From assembly GCF_002099425.1 (NCBI RefSeq), contig NW_018344008.1, positions 11,338,501-11,402,500 of the forward strand: a stretch of DNA of 64,000 nucleotides. Reading direction: 5' to 3'. The DNA is from Phascolarctos cinereus (lineage: Eukaryota > Chordata > Mammalia > Diprotodontia > Phascolarctidae). Positions within the stretch are counted from its first letter, which is position 1; each line of letters starts with the position of its first letter. A program made the position numbers and the translations under genes. Below the pieces are notes generated by a model. That model ran no database searches, was not told the origin of the DNA, and saw only the letters and a program-made list of their open reading frames with translations. Positions 11,976 through 24,639 of this stretch are shown piece after piece.

Positions 11976-12239
11976 TTGTGGAGGTGTTAATATGCTGACA
12001 CTGCCTTTTCAAATACAAACATTGTATTTTCTCATATACCCTAATACATTTTTTGAAAGGAAGATAGCAAAGCTGTGCAGCTCCTTCCTTTTTCCTTTCT
12101 AAAACAAAGCCTATAACTATGATACTCACATTTAAAAACAAACCATCCTTTTAGAGTAGGTGCTGAAGAAAAAAATGTGAAAGTACAATGTCCTTCCCGG
12201 CTATTATTTAACTGATTGTTATTTTAAATATACACTGGA

Positions 12240-12700
12240 CGAGGGATGGGGAGACGGGTGTGATGGGAGACAAGCTCTGGACCTAGAGTCAGAAAGATCT
12301 GAATTCAAAACTGTCCTTGGATTCTACTAGCTATGTGCTAGTGAAGTGACAAGTGACAAGTGACAAATCAGTTATCTTCTCTCTGCCTTTAATTTCCTCA
12401 TCTGTAAAATGGAGACAATAGCCCCTATCTCCAGGGTTGTTTTGAGAATAAAATGTGATAAAATTTGTAAAGCGATTTGCAAACCTTAAAGCATTATAAA
12501 ATGCTAGTTGTTGAGACAGTTAGGTGGCTAAGTGGATAAAGCGTAGGCCCTGGAATCAGGAGGATGTGAGTTCAAATGTGACCTCAGACACACAACACTC
12601 ACGAGCTGTGTGACTCTAGGCAACTCACTTAACCTCAATTTCCTCACAAAAAAAAAGAAAAAGAAAAAAATGCTAGTTGTTTTTATTGTTAAATGTTGGC
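12240..12700 (+). repeat. MIR-family SINE split by a younger SINE
   Basis: The left part runs to 12512 ('cctcatctgtaaaatggagacaatagcccctatctccagggttgttttgagaat...', then 'gcattataaaatgctagttg'). The remainder, 'tgctagttgtttttattgtt', follows at 12670-12700. The break holds the SINE at 12513-12666. Confidence 0.8.
12513..12666 (+). repeat. tRNA-derived SINE inserted in a MIR
   Basis: An exact 15-bp target duplication AAAATGCTAGTTGTT is at 12498-12512 and 12667-12681. The head is diverged (GAGACAGTTAGGTGGCT) and the tail is AAAAAAAAAGAAAAAG. Confidence 0.93.
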
Positions 12701-14750
12701 TACAGAAATAAAGTAACATTAAGTGCACAAAGTATCCAGTGATTGTCTTCCTTATAGATTTATTTGGGCAATTATGATGCACTCACAAGTTGTCTTTCAG
12801 GGATTAATGAAAACCTGGCTCACTGAATTGATTGTACACATATATACAAGCAGGATAATGACTTGCACTCCAACCCCCCAACCTCAGCATCCATATCCCC
12901 CTCAGCATACATAAGTGTACTCAAATTATTTGCCCAGACGTGTTTTAGAATGTAAATAGAGGTAGGCAGGTGAGTACTAAGTAATAAAAACAGGCCAGGA
13001 AGGTTCTAAGAACCATTGCTTTTATTACAGAAAACAGGCTTGTCATCTCTCTAGGGCCTTTCAGAGAGTCCTCCAGAGATTAACTTGAATCACAAAGCTC
13101 CTTGTCTGGAGATCTTTCTCAAGTATAGTTCTTTAAAATATATGTGTGTATGTACATGTATTCATATTTAGTTGTTCAGATCTTTTATTTCCATCATCCT
13201 CACTACCTGAACTTGAACCCCTTCACTTGTACAAAAAACAAAGATTTATCTGTTCACAAATAGCATAGCAGGGCTACCTGCAATACTATATGGTATGAGT
13301 TGCACCCCCAGCAATGATATCAAGAATTCAGAGCAATAAGGGGAGCCTTGTATGAAGTGATGCAAGGTAAAGAAAACCAATTGAAATTGGTTGAAATGCA
13401 CAGCAACACTAGCTATAAAAATTAAGTCAGCTACAAACAATAGATTTTGAAATTCAATAATTTTAATAATCAAGTTTTTAAGTACTCACTCTTTCTTTTA
13501 ATAAAAGTTATACTGTCAGTAAAGTTAGCATAAACTTAGGTAATTGTAAACTGTTAGTAAAGTGTTAGGTTTCATTTATGATCAATCACAATCACTTTTG
13601 CATGTCCTGTTTTCAGGATTAGATTTTGTGGGCACAAATAGTGAGTCTGCTATGGGAGTGTGTACATTATCAGAACAAAATTTATGAATAAAAAAAGAGA
13701 AAAATCCTTTTCCTTGAGTTTAAAACAAGGGTACCTCTCCCACCTCCCCCTCTTGGGGCTGTTAATTGCAGTCTGCATACTTTTTGCCTCCCACGGGTAC
13801 ACCCCGTGTGCTTCTCCGCCTTGCACCACACTGTGCACAGTAGCTAAGGTAAAGGAAGATGCTGAGACAGTAACAGCCACGGCTCCCATCAGAAAAAGGT
13901 CTCTGCAGAGAGACTAGGCCATTTTGACTCATCACACGGAGACGGTGAAATCAACAAAACCCATCAAGAAAAGCCTGGAAAGAATTGGACAGCCAATTAC
14001 TTGACATGCACAGGGTAGGGGACTATGCCTTCTTCCTTGTATGTAGTGTAGCATTCGCTTTCAGATCAATCCTACATTTCTGCTGTTCCCTCCACCACTG
14101 GATCTCATCACTATCTATATGCATGATGGGCATCCCGAAAAGAGACAGTTCTCCACCCTCTCTCCAACCCGTAGAAGGCCCAGTTCGAAATTATTCCGTC
14201 CCTATCCCTTTGTCCTATTTCTCGGTCTTTCTACTAACTTTCCCCACCCCCTTACTTCTACACTTTCACACACCGCCCGCCCCCCCACCCATGTTTTCTG
14301 GGCACAGTGCCCTGGGCCTCTGCCAGCAGGCACCAGGATGATGAGAACTCAGTGAACCTCTCAAGGACACAAAGGGCTCTCAGGACTTGGCTGCAGAGAC
14401 CCATAGGCAACAGGTTTCTTTGCCATACACCAGAGACAGGGGTCCGGGCCCTCTTTGCTGCAGTGCGGATAAAAAAAAAAATCCACCACCGTACATTCTA
14501 AAGAGCTTCCGTCTCTCCCCGCCAATTGCATCTCCCCCTTTTGGAAAAGCATCTCCAGGAATCAGAGGGAGCGGGGAGAGAATCCTAGTGGCTGTCAAGA
14601 TGTGCCAAGGCTCTCTAGACTTGGAGGCCAAGCCATCCTTCTTGCCCAGGGTCCTCTCCTGCACCGACTCCCCCCACAAAAAAACTGCACCGCATCCCCA
14701 TCCCTTCTCGCCTTCCTGAAGGAGCAAAGCGACCAATCTCCAGGACCAAA
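12700..14750. other. Intronic DNA without recognised features
   Basis: I see no repeat family or gene here. The right half is C-rich in places (about 14210-14300), with poly-C and CCACCC-like tracts. Several short frames overlap there on both strands, none with a family match. Confidence 0.5.
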
Positions 14751-14756
14751 ACTTAC

Positions 14757-14865
14757 CTGCCTGAAGAGTAGCTGATTGCCTGTGATGAAATTTGTCTCAA
14801 ATAGAGGACAGTGTCAGCTGCGTCTTTCTCCAGTCGTGCCCTAGCTACAAGGAGAGAGGAGGAGG
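14757..14865 (-). other. LDHB: Probable LDHB exon 1 (5' UTR, non-coding)
   Basis: A consensus donor (CAG|GTAAGT, minus strand) sits at 14757/14756. Just upstream on the minus strand is a stretch without ATG, and beyond it a GC-richer block. LDHB needs a non-coding first exon upstream because exon 2 contains only 6 nt of leader. The distance (about 5.5 kb of intron 1) is reasonable. The donor and exon call are inferred from splice signal and position. The transcription start is a guess between about 14830 and 14870. I do not recognise the leader sequence itself. Confidence 0.55.
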
Positions 14866-14960
14866 CGGGGCCCCAGCACCCTCCACTGCCTCTAAAGTTT
14901 CTCTATTGTGATTGGAAACTCGAGAGACGCCTGCCCTCGGCTCATTCAATCGCCTTCAAG
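14840..14960 (-). promoter_or_regulatory. LDHB: Candidate LDHB promoter
   Basis: Next to the presumed exon 1 there is a GC-box (GAGGCGGGGCCCC on the plus strand, around 14867-14879). About 35 bases further upstream of the gene is a CCAAT box (plus-strand GTGATTGGAAA, about 14908-14918). No TATA box is seen. This fits a housekeeping-type promoter, but it is only motif evidence. The CpG density is modest compared with typical human LDHB promoters. Confidence 0.45.
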
Positions 14961-15487
14961 GACAAGGACTCAAGTATGCAGTCGTCCTTCCCCTTCTCTG
15001 GGTAGAGGGGGGGGGAGGGCGGAGGGAGGAAAGAGGTCACCTACAGAGAGTTTCCCCTAGGTGTACTTACCGCTACCTTCTCTTCTTACACCTTTATTGC
15101 TACATGCATATGTATAGACATATACACCACATCACACACACACACACATTTTACAATCACATTTTAAAAGCCCATTTCTTTTGTTAGGATAAGGTCTTTG
15201 ACGTGGGTTTTGCCGGCATTTTAAGAATGCAGAGCTCACTACGTTAAAAAAAAAAAGTCTATCCTTGAGAACCTCTACCATAAAGATGCTCCTGAAACTA
15301 TAATAGCAATTCAATGGTGTGAGACTTCAGCAATAATTAATTTGCCTTTTTACTTAATAAAGTTAGATTTCATTTTGTTTGATGGAAAAATAAACACTAT
15401 CTCTTCTAAGGTAGGTCTTTTAAACGTGCTTTACTCTTATTTTTTCTTTAGGAAAGGTACATGGCAGGGCCAGAAGTTTGGAGGTGC

Positions 15488-15690
15488 ACCAATCGGCAAG
15501 TTTTTATTAAATTCCTTCTATGTGCCAGGCACTGTGCTAGGCCCTGGGGATACAAATACAAAAAATGAATAATCCCCAAACTTGAAATGAGGGGACCTTT
15601 CAGGTTTCTGAGCAATTCAATGGATTGAACAAACATTCAGTAAATGCAGGATGTTGTGCTAGGCATTGTGGAAAAACTTCATTACTTTGT
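15488..15690 (-). repeat. L2 3' end
   Basis: Complement of the L2 tail: 'ttttattaaattccttctatgtgccaggcactgtgctaggccctggggatacaaatac', then a second decayed stretch with 'attcagtaaatgcaggatgttgtgctagg'. Confidence 0.7.
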
Positions 15691-15879
15691 TCAATATTTT
15701 AAGGGATCCAAGATGTGCACTATGCAGGTACTCTCTCTAATTATGTAGATTGCAACCCATCCATTCTTCTAATCCCCTGGATCTGTTTGATATCCATATC
15801 CCCTTGTAAATCTTCCATAAGGACAAAGGATCCACCTATGTGCTATGTGGCTTGCAGAATCTTTGTGGAATCTTTGTCA

Positions 15880-16465
15880 GGTAATTGGATCACCTTTTTT
15901 TTTTTCCTCCCAGTTAAGGGACAGTTTAATGTAAGGCCAATAGAAGCAGGCAGAGTTCCTAGTGAATCTTTGACTTAGTTGGTTGAGATGCTTATATACA
16001 AAAAGGACAGTGAAAGGATCTGGATAGAATTAAGGAGTAGTAAGTAGTCTGGAGTGGGCCAACTGCAACGGTGAAAATACAATCAAGGAGGCTAATTAGG
16101 TGATCTAGATGGGATTAAGGAATGGGTTGGGTAGGCCAAGTGAGACAGTGAAAGGAATGTCGTTAGCTGATTAGGTGATCTAGGTGGGCTGGGGTGGGCC
16201 AATGGCCTTGGGCAGAGGTGCCAGTGATCTGGGCTGCTGAAATGCATGGGAAAAATTCAGGGACTGGGTTGCTTTCAAAGACATGGTCATTTCCTTTTAG
16301 GGGTCATTACCCCCTCAAACAAATGAGGCCCAAAATCTTTTGGGGTAAGAGGCAAAGGTCTTAGCTTCTGAAACTGCTTCCTGCTGGCAAGGGCCAAACT
16401 CTAGGGTTTGATAAACCCAAACATCCCAGCTTCTGGGATAATAACTTCCTATTGGGGAGCTGGAA
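15880..16465 (-). mobile_element. Endogenous retrovirus LTR fossil, family A
   Basis: Read on the minus strand, this has the layout of the 3' portion of an LTR: a TATATAAG box, then CTTCTATTGGCC..., a poly(A)-region, and CCCTTAACTGGGAGG. The same family appears in sense at about 34.87-35.62 kb, and a piece at about 19.00-19.30 kb. It is old and broken, with no internal viral region recognised beside it. The left and right borders are approximate. Confidence 0.65.
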
Positions 16466-16567
16466 GTGTAGCCAGAATGAAGGAGTAAAAGCAGTGACTT
16501 GCTAGAGCTCTCCCCCCCCCAACCCCTCCAAATACCTGTAAAAAAATGGCTCTAAAATTCTAAAGCA

Positions 16568-16732
16568 GCAGCTAGGTGGTGCAGTGGATAGAGCACCGGC
16601 CTTGAAATCAGGAGCACCTGAGTTCAAATCTGGCCTCAGACCAAACACTTGACACTTACTAGCTGTGTGACCCTGGGCAAGTCACTTAACCCCAATTGCC
16701 TGAAAACAAACAAAACAAAACTAAACTAAAAT
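16568..16732 (+). repeat. tRNA-derived SINE inside an L1 5' UTR
   Basis: GCAGCTAGGTGGTGCAGTGG head and a CAAAACAAAAC-type tail. A 14-bp exact duplication AAAATTCTAAAGCA lies at 16554-16567 and 16733-16746. Confidence 0.93.
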
Positions 16733-18605
16733 AAAATTCTAAAGCAACAGAACCCACAAAAAGACAGAGTGAAACAAATTCCCAGCCCAAGACAACCTGG
16801 ATGGTTGATTGGAAAGGACAATAACTTCCTATTTGACAAAAACTCCTGGGAAAACTAGAAAACAACACAGCAAAAACTATAGACCAATGTCTTACACCAC
16901 ATACCAAGATAAGGTCAAAATGAGATTTAGACATAAAGGGCAATACCATAAGTAAATTAGGAGAGCAAGGAATAGTTTCTGTCAGATCTTCGAAGTGGGG
17001 AATAATTTATGACCAAACAAGAAATAGAGAGCATTAGGAAATGTAGAATGGATAATTTTGATCATATTAAATTAAAAAGATTTCACAAAACCAGTGCAGC
17101 CAAGATTAGAATGGAAAACAGAAAGCTGGGAAATAATCTTGATAGCAAATTGCTCTTATAAAGGCTCATTTCTCAAATATGTAGAGAAGTGAGTCAAATA
17201 CATAAGAATACAAGCTATTTACCAATTGATAAATGGTCAAAGGATATGAAGGGGCTGTTTTCAAATAAAGCTATCTATAGTCATGAATAAATACTCTAGA
17301 TCACTATTGATTAGGGAAAATGCAAATTAAAACAACTCTGAGGTACCACCTCACACCTTTTAAATTAGCTAACATGACAAAAAAGGAAAATGACAAATTT
17401 TGGAGGGGATGTGTGAAATTGGGACACTAATGCATTGTTGGTAGAGTTGTAAAGTGATCTAGCTGTTTTGGAGGGTAATTTGGAACTATGTCCAAAGGCC
17501 TATAAAACTTGTGTACACCCTTTGATCCAGCAATACCACCACTAGTTCTGTATCGCAGAGATTTCTTAAAGGGGAAAAGACCTATTTGTACAGAAATATT
17601 TATAGCAGCCCCTTTTATAGTGGCTAAGAATTGGAAATTGAAGAGATGCCCATCAATTGAGGAATATCTGAACAAGCTGTGGTATGTGATCATAATGGGA
17701 TATTTTTGTCCTATAAGAAATAACAAACAGGATGGTTTCAGAAAAACCTGGAAAGACTTACATGAACTGGTGCAAAGTGAAGTGCGCAGAACCAGGAGAA
17801 TATTGCAGATAGTATCAGCAACATTATGTGATGATCAACTATGAATGACTTTGCTCTTCTCAGCAATACAACGATCCAAGACAATTCCAAATAACTCATG
17901 ATGGAAAATGCTATCCACATCCAGAGAAAGAATTGCTGAAGTCTGAATGCAGAGCAGAACATAACTATTTTCACTTTCTTTATTTTTTGTGATTCTTTTC
18001 TTTTGAACTGTTTCTCCTTTTACAACATGACTAATATGAAAATTCTATTGTTTGCCTTTTGTTCTTGAAGAGGACCATGACATCAGGTTGGTGATGCTAT
18101 GACATGCAAGTGAATTGGATTTAAGTGAGGGAGGGCTGTGCAAAGTCAACAGCCTCACTTTCTCCTCCACAGCCATCTGGGTCCAGTGGCCAGATATAGA
18201 TAAGGATAACTGGAGATGATCCAGGATGCAGTGGGGAACTTTGGCCTTTTTAAGCTAAGGTCTTTAACAGGTCTCAGTTTGAGGAGGCAGTGCTTATTCA
18301 GTGATTAAGGCTTAATAAAAATTAGGCAACAATAACAAACAACTGGATCTGGGAGGGGAAGACCCTTTGGGTTTCTGGCCAAAACAGAAACAATTGTTAT
18401 TTACATTCATTCTGAGCCAATCAGGGCCCAAATAGTGGCCAAGTAGGGCTTGGTCTGGGACCAGAGTGATTGGGGGTTAAGCTGATCTTTGAGAGAAAAC
18501 AAAACAAAACAACAACAGTAAAAGTTTCAGAGATCAAAATACATATTCTCTTTGGGAAGAACACAGGCAGGTAAGGATGTGATACCCAACATGGAGAAAG
18601 AAGAA

Positions 18606-18800
<195 letters not shown>

Positions 18801-18989
18801 AGAAGCAGTGTTGCCCAACTGGAAGCTCTCTACTTACGGTGGTTGTTGTTTGTCCTTTCTTCTCGTGAGGGAGGGCTGTGCAAAGTCACTAGTTGCAGCA
18901 TCAGGAAAACTGGAGATGGCCCAGGATGCAGTGGGAGACCTTGGCCTTTTCAAGCTAAGGTCTTTAAGGGGTCTCAGGGGCCTAGGTAC

Positions 18990-19300
18990 TCAATAATCCT
19001 TTTAAGGCCCTTTTACTGTGGCTCTACCACCCAGCCCAGACTACTTAACTCCTTTCATTGTCTCTACCCTGCCCACCCCAGGCTATTTACCACTCCTTAA
19101 TCCCAGCCAGATCTTCTCACTGTCTTTTCTTTTATATAAGTACCAATCTTGCCCCCATTAAGTTGGGAAGATTCACTTGGCATCTTGCCCTCTTCTATTG
19201 ACAATAGAATAAACTGCCCCTTGACTGAAAGAAGGCTTGAGTGGTTGAATTCTTTTGATGCAGATCCTCTGTACCATTGCATTTTCGGGTCTCCAGTACC
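18990..19300 (+). mobile_element. LTR fossil fragment, family A
   Basis: 'cccaccccaggctatttaccactccttaatcc', then TATATAAGTACCAATC and CTTCTATTGACAATAG, with AATAAA at about 19207 and CTTGACTGAAAGAAGGCTTG. It corresponds to the 34.87-35.62 kb copy. It is a partial, old copy lying in the loop of the inverted-repeat composite. Confidence 0.65.
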
Positions 19301-19404
19301 CCAAACACATCAGCATCACCTCTCTTATGTCATGATCCTGTTCAAAAATGAAGGACAAACAGTAACCTCTGTGAGTAGAGAACTTCCAGTTGGGCAACAC
19401 TGCT

Positions 19405-19490
19405 TGCTTGCTTGCTTTCTTCCTTCCTTTCTTTCTTTTCTTTCTTTCTTTCTTTTTTTCTCTTTCTTTCTTTCTTTCTCTCTTTCTTCT

Positions 19491-19524
<34 letters not shown>

Positions 19525-19703
19525 TTCTTTCTTTCTTTCTCTCTTTTTTCTTTCTTCTCTCTCCTTTCTTCTCTCTCTCTCTCTTCTCTCTCTCTTCTCT
19601 CTCTCTCTTTCTTTCTTTCTTCTTCTTTCTTTCTTTCTTCTTTCTCTCTCTCTCTCTCTCCCCATTCTCTCTCTTCTCTTCTCTCTTCTCTCTTTCTTTC
19701 TTT

Positions 19704-19768
<65 letters not shown>

Positions 19769-19770
19769 TC
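19405..19770. repeat. (TTTC)n / (CT)n-rich tract
   Basis: Pyrimidine-rich degenerate repeat, 365 bp, complementary in sense to the GAAA tract of the opposite arm. The Leu-Ser-Phe frames on it are not genes. Confidence 0.97.
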
Positions 19771-20370
19771 TCTCCACATTAGGTATCACACCCTTACCTG
19801 CCTGTGCTCTGCCCAAAGGGAATGTAAATTTTAATCTCTGAAACTTTTGCTATTATTATTGTTGTTTTCCTCTTAAAGACCAGACTTAACCCCTAATCAC
19901 TCTGGTCCCAGACCAATCCCTACTTGGTCACTGCTTGGGCCCTGATGAGCTCAGAATGAATGTAAATCAACAGTTGTTTCTGTTCTGGTCAGAAACCCTA
20001 AGGGTCTTCTCCTCCCAGATCTAGGTTTTTTTTTTAAGAAGCCATCCTTTGCCTCTTTTTTTAAAAAATTAAGCCTTAATCACTGAATGGGTACTGCCTC
20101 AGTCAAACTGAGACTTGCTAAAGATCTTAGCTTGAAAAAGCCAAAGTCCCCCACTTCATCCAGGACTGTTTCTAGTTGTCTTCATCCATATCTCACCACT
20201 GGACCCAAATTGTTCTGGAGGAGAAAGTGAGCCTGGTGACTTTGTGCAGCCCTCCCTCACTTAAATCCAATTCACTTGCATGTTAATATGAAAATATGTT
20301 TTATATGATTGCACATACATAATTTCTATTTCATTAAATATCCATTTCCCCCTGAATGATTATACTTAGT

Positions 20371-21085
20371 GTTGCTATGTAGGTGATTCTTGATTGTAAT
20401 CCTAGCTCTTTTGCTCTCCAGAGCATCATCTTCCAAGCCTTTAATATTGAAGCTGCTAAATCCTGTGTTATCCCGTGGCTCCATGATATTTGAATTGTTT
20501 CTTTTTGGCTACTTGGAATATTTTCTACTTGACCTGGGAGTTCTAGAATTTGGGGAGGGGATGGGGAATAAAATATTAAATTTAAAAGAAAGTGATGGAG
20601 AAAATGTTAATAATATAGACCAAACTTAAAAGTATATACGGCATGCTTTTTTTGTGTGTGCCAGCATACCCCTGACAAGAGTTCTTTGCTATTTAAAAGT
20701 TTTCATTATTGGTTGTTCACATTTTTACTTTCTTAGATAAATTTAAGATAATTCTTAACTGTATTCTAAGTTTGTGTTACGCTTTAGAGAGTGTGAAAGA
20801 GGGAAGGGAAACCCCATGAGTAATTGAGTATACTAAATTCAACTGGCTTCAAAGAGATCATCTTCACCTTGGCCATCAAGAGACTTATGAGGGTTGAGTG
20901 CATTTTATGAATTCTGTTTGTAATTTGCAGTTTTAAAGGTTTTTTTTAGCTTTGCAGAGAAAGGAAGTGCACCCCAGAGAGACAGAAACAGAGACAAAGA
21001 CAGAGGCAGAGAGACTGAATCTTGTTTATACCATAAACTCTTTGGATATCTAATGAAGCCTACAGACCCCTTCCTTTAAAAAAAA
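20371..21085. other. Intergenic stretch, nothing recognised
   Basis: A/T-rich DNA. A short GAGACAGA-type purine run is at about 20970-21015. I see no gene. Confidence 0.5.
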
Positions 21086-21089
21086 TTAA

Positions 21090-22865
21090 TATTTTGTTTT
21101 TCTCCAATTACATGTGAAATAATTTTCAACATTCATTATTTTTGGGGGGGTGGGGAGGCAATTGGGGTTAAGTGACTTGCCCAGAGTCACACAGCTAGGG
21201 AGTATTATGTGTCTGAGGCTGGATTTCAACATTCATTTTTAAAATTGAGTTCCAAATTCTCTTCCTCCTTCCCTATCCCTCTCATTGAGAAGGCAAGCAA
21301 TTTGATATGTTATACATGCATTATAATGCAAAACATATTTCCATATTGATCATGTTGTAAAAGAAAACATAGACCAAAGTACCCCCCCAAAATAAAGTAA
21401 AAATGTATGCTTTGATCTGTATTCAGACACCACCAGTGTCTGGGGATGCATAGCATTTTTCATAAGTCCTTTAAAGTTGTCTTGGATCATTGTATTGCTG
21501 AGAATCGCTAAGTTATTTACAGTTGATCATCTTACAATATTGCTGTTACTGTATACAATGTTCTTCTAGTTCTATTCATTTCACTTTGCATCAGTTCATG
21601 TAAGTCTCTCCAGGTTTTTCTGAGAGCATCTAGCTCATCATTTCTTATCACAATAGTCTTCCATCACGATCATATATCACAAATGGTTCAGCCATTCTCC
21701 AATTGATGGGCATACCCTAAATTTCTAATTCTTTGCCACCAGATAAGAGCTGCTATAAATATTTGGGTATAGTTCCAAAATGTTCCACATAATGGTTGAA
21801 TCAGTTCATGACTCCATCAAAAATTCATTAGTATCTTAATTTTGCCATGATAAAACAGGAAAATGATAAATGCTGGAGATGTGGGAAAATTTCCTCCCAC
21901 ATTTATTATTGTCCTTTTTCTGTCCTATTTGCCAATCTAATAGGTATGAGGTAGTACCTCAGTGTTGTTTTAATTTGCATTTCTCCAAGTAATAGTGAGT
22001 TAGCATATTTTTTCATATGGCTATAGATAACTTTGATTACCTTATCTGAAAACTGACCGTATTTTTTAATCATTTGTCAACTGGGGAATGGATCTTATTT
22101 TTATAAATTTGACTCATTTCTCTATATGTGTGACAGAGAAGTCTTTTTCAGAGAAATTTGCTTCAAAAATGTTTTCACAGTTATGATTAATAATTTACCT
22201 CCATCCTATAACCCCCTGTTTATTCCATTTTCTCTCTTCTTTCACCCTGTCCCTCCTTGAAAGTGTTTTGCTTCTGACTGTTGCCTCTTCCAATCCACCT
22301 ACCTTCTATGAGCATTCTTCCCTTCTCTTATCCCCTTCCCCTCCTACTTTCACGTAGGGTAAGATAGATTTCTATACTGAATTGAGTGTGTATGTTATTT
22401 CTTCTTTGAGACAATTCTGATCAAAGTAACTTTCAAGGATTCCTCATGCTTCCCCCATCTTCTCCTCCACTGTAATAGCTCTTTCTTGCCTCTTTTACAT
22501 GAGATAGTTTGCTCCATTCTACCTTCTCTTTCCCTTTCTTCCAATGAATTCCTCTTGCTCATCCCTTAATTTTATTTTTAAACATATCATCCTATTGTAT
22601 TAAACTCACTCCTGTGCCTGCTGTCTATATATACTCCTTCTAACTACCCTAATAATGAGAAAGTTCTTATGAGTTAGAGAGAGAGACTTTTCCTGCCCAA
22701 CTTTTAAGTTGTCTTGAGCTGGAAAATTGTTTCACCCCATCCTTTTGTGGATTCTGCCACTCCAGGATTTATTTTAGGGCATTATTTAAAGGTCTTTGGA
22801 AGGGTTCAGGGGGAGAACTCAGGTATGTCCCTGCCTTCTCTCTGCCATCTCGGCCTCTCATTGAC
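21090..22865 (-). repeat. Antisense L1 with 5' UTR and 3' end, internally deleted
   Basis: On the minus strand the 5' end (about 22865-22680) reads 'gagatggcagagagaaggcagggac... ttccaaagacctttaaataatgccctaaaataaatcctgg', which resembles the marsupial L1 5' UTR. A middle part of about 500 bp (22200-22680) is of uncertain origin, and the ORF2 end and 3' UTR lie at about 21090-22200. A partial SINE lies at 21138-21223. ORF1 and most of ORF2 are missing. Confidence 0.7.
21138..21223 (-). repeat. Truncated SINE inside the L1
   Basis: A 14-bp exact duplication TTTCAACATTCATT at 21124-21137 and 21224-21237. Only the 3' half of the SINE is present (GGTTAAGTGACTTGCCC...). Confidence 0.93.
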
Positions 22866-23104
22866 CCCTTCTTAGAATAATGTTTTAAAATGCAGAAAAT
22901 AAAATATATGGGATTATATAGGAAGCCAATTATATTGAAATAGAGTTTTCAAAAATTTCCAAGTTCATAGACTTCAGGTTAAGAATCTCTGCCCTATATT
23001 TTTCTCTACCTCTTGAAAAGGAAAAGGAGATTTCAAGAGAAGGTTATATCCCGAGCCAGAAACAGTGACCTCTACTGGGTAACAATAACAATAAATAATA
23101 GCCC

Positions 23105-23407
23105 TTGGATGAAGCTACTAATTGGCCAAAACTGCATAAGGCCTTGGAGAATTTGAATAACCTCACCCAAGTTCTTAAGCAAAGGAAAATGAGAAGCAGT
23201 TGCAGTTCTTGGATGAAGGCTATCCAAGAGAAGAGTACCTCATTTGTGGTTCCTATACCTGGATTTGGAATTTGTGATAAGGATGCAGGAAACTCAGTTT
23301 TAAAGCAAGTCTTTTTATGTGGTAAAGCCTCAGTTAGAAAATATCTGACTTTCTACAACTATGATGTACTGCAAGGAGGCAGGAAACTTCCAGTGACTCA
23401 AGTATAA
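23105..23407 (+). other. Unrecognised 100-codon open frame
   Basis: Reads MDEATNWPKLHKALENLN and on to a Cys-poor end, with no motif I recognise. Positions 22866-23105 just before it show nothing. The frame ends where an L1 fragment starts. Probably chance, but it is not obviously repeat. Confidence 0.2.
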
Positions 23408-23429
23408 CTTTACCGTCCTGAAAATCCTG

Positions 23430-24295
23430 GCACTACATACCCTTTGACCCAGCAATAGCACTTCTAAGGTGGTATCCCAATGAGATCATAAACATGGGAA
23501 AAGGACCCACATGCACAAAAATATTTATAGCAGCTCCTTCTGTGGTTACAAAGAAATGGAAATTCAGGGGATGCCCATCAATTGGGGAATGGCTGGACAA
23601 GTTGTGGTATATGAATATAATGGAATACTGTTGTGCCATAAGAAATGATGATCAAGCAAACTTCAGAAAAACCTGGAAAGACTTGTATGGACTGATGCTG
23701 AGTGAAGTGAGCAGAACCGGGAGAATGTTGTACATAGTAACAGCCATGCTGTATGATGACTAACTTTGATAGACTTAGCTCTTCTCAGCAAAACAAGGAT
23801 CTAAGACATCTCCAAAAGTCTCATGATAGAAAATGCTATCCACAAAGAAGAACCATAGAGTTAGAATGCAGATTGAAGTATACTATTTGCTCTTTTTTTT
23901 CCTTCTGATTTATTTTGTTTCTTCTTTCTTGTAGTTCCTCCTATTGGTTCTAATTCTTCTTTACAGCATGACTAATGTGAAAATATGTTTAATAGGAATG
24001 TATGTGAAGAGCCTATATCAGATTGTATGCTGTCTTGGAGAGGGAGGTGGAGATGGAGGGGGAGAAAATTTAAAACTCAAAAGCTTATAGGGGCAGCTAG
24101 GTGGCATAGTGCATGGAGTACTGGCCTTGGATTCAGGATGATCTGAGTTCAAATCCAGCCTCAGACACATAACACTCACCAGCTGTTTGATTCTGGGCAA
24201 GTCACTTAACCCCAATTGCCTCACCAAAAAAAAAAAGCTTATGGAAGTGAATGTTGAAAGCTAAAAATTAATTAATTAATTAATTAAAAATAAGA
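23430..24295 (+). repeat. L1 3' fragment, split by a SINE
   Basis: ORF2 C-terminal reading in 23494-23763 (K-G-P-T-C-T-K-I-F-I-A-A-P-S-V-V, W-L-D-K-L-W-Y-M-N, M-E-Y-C-C-A-I-R-N), then the 3' UTR. It ends after the SINE with 'gttgaaagctaaaaattaattaattaattaatt'. 5'-truncated. Confidence 0.9.
24089..24232 (+). repeat. tRNA-derived SINE in an L1 tail
   Basis: A 10-bp exact duplication AAAAGCTTAT at 24079-24088 and 24233-24242. Head GGGGCAGCTAGGTGGC, tail CTCACC plus poly-A. Confidence 0.93.
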
Positions 24296-24639
24296 AAATT
24301 CAGGTACTAACTGCCATGTGGGTAAGATTGTCATGACCCTGGAGAGGAGAAGAATCTAGTTCTTCCCCATACCTCACTGGAGTCACATCTTACCAACTAG
24401 AGAGCTGAGGCAAAAAGGACAGCAGATGCAATCTGTCTTTTCTTTTAACAGATGAAATATTCTATCACCCTGATGCTATAATAGGATGGTGGGACAACCA
24501 ATGGACCATTTAGAATTCACCTTGTTTTTTGAAAATGCTCCATCTTTTTAGTAGTGGATCACTACATGGCTGGATATAGCCTCAAAACCTTCACATACAT
24601 GACCAGAACTAGCAGAGAATACATGCATACTGACATATA

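Larger units (their letters stand above)
9296..14756 (-). other. LDHB: LDHB intron 1
   Basis: The intron lies between the donor of the presumed exon 1 and the acceptor of exon 2. It contains MIR pieces, two young SINEs, an L1 3' fragment, and about 2 kb (12700-14750) where I see no repeat or gene. The stretch 13700-14750 is richer in C and G than the rest and may be proximal regulatory DNA. The reading frames in it on both strands are short, overlapping and without family resemblance. Confidence 0.6.

Noticed and set aside
13985-14736. Several 60-118 codon frames on both strands
   Set aside because: Overlapping frames in C-rich intronic DNA, with no domain or matching splice pattern.
23105-23407. 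100-codon frame as a new gene
   Set aside because: No motif, no splice sites or promoter; listed only as an unrecognised frame with low confidence.
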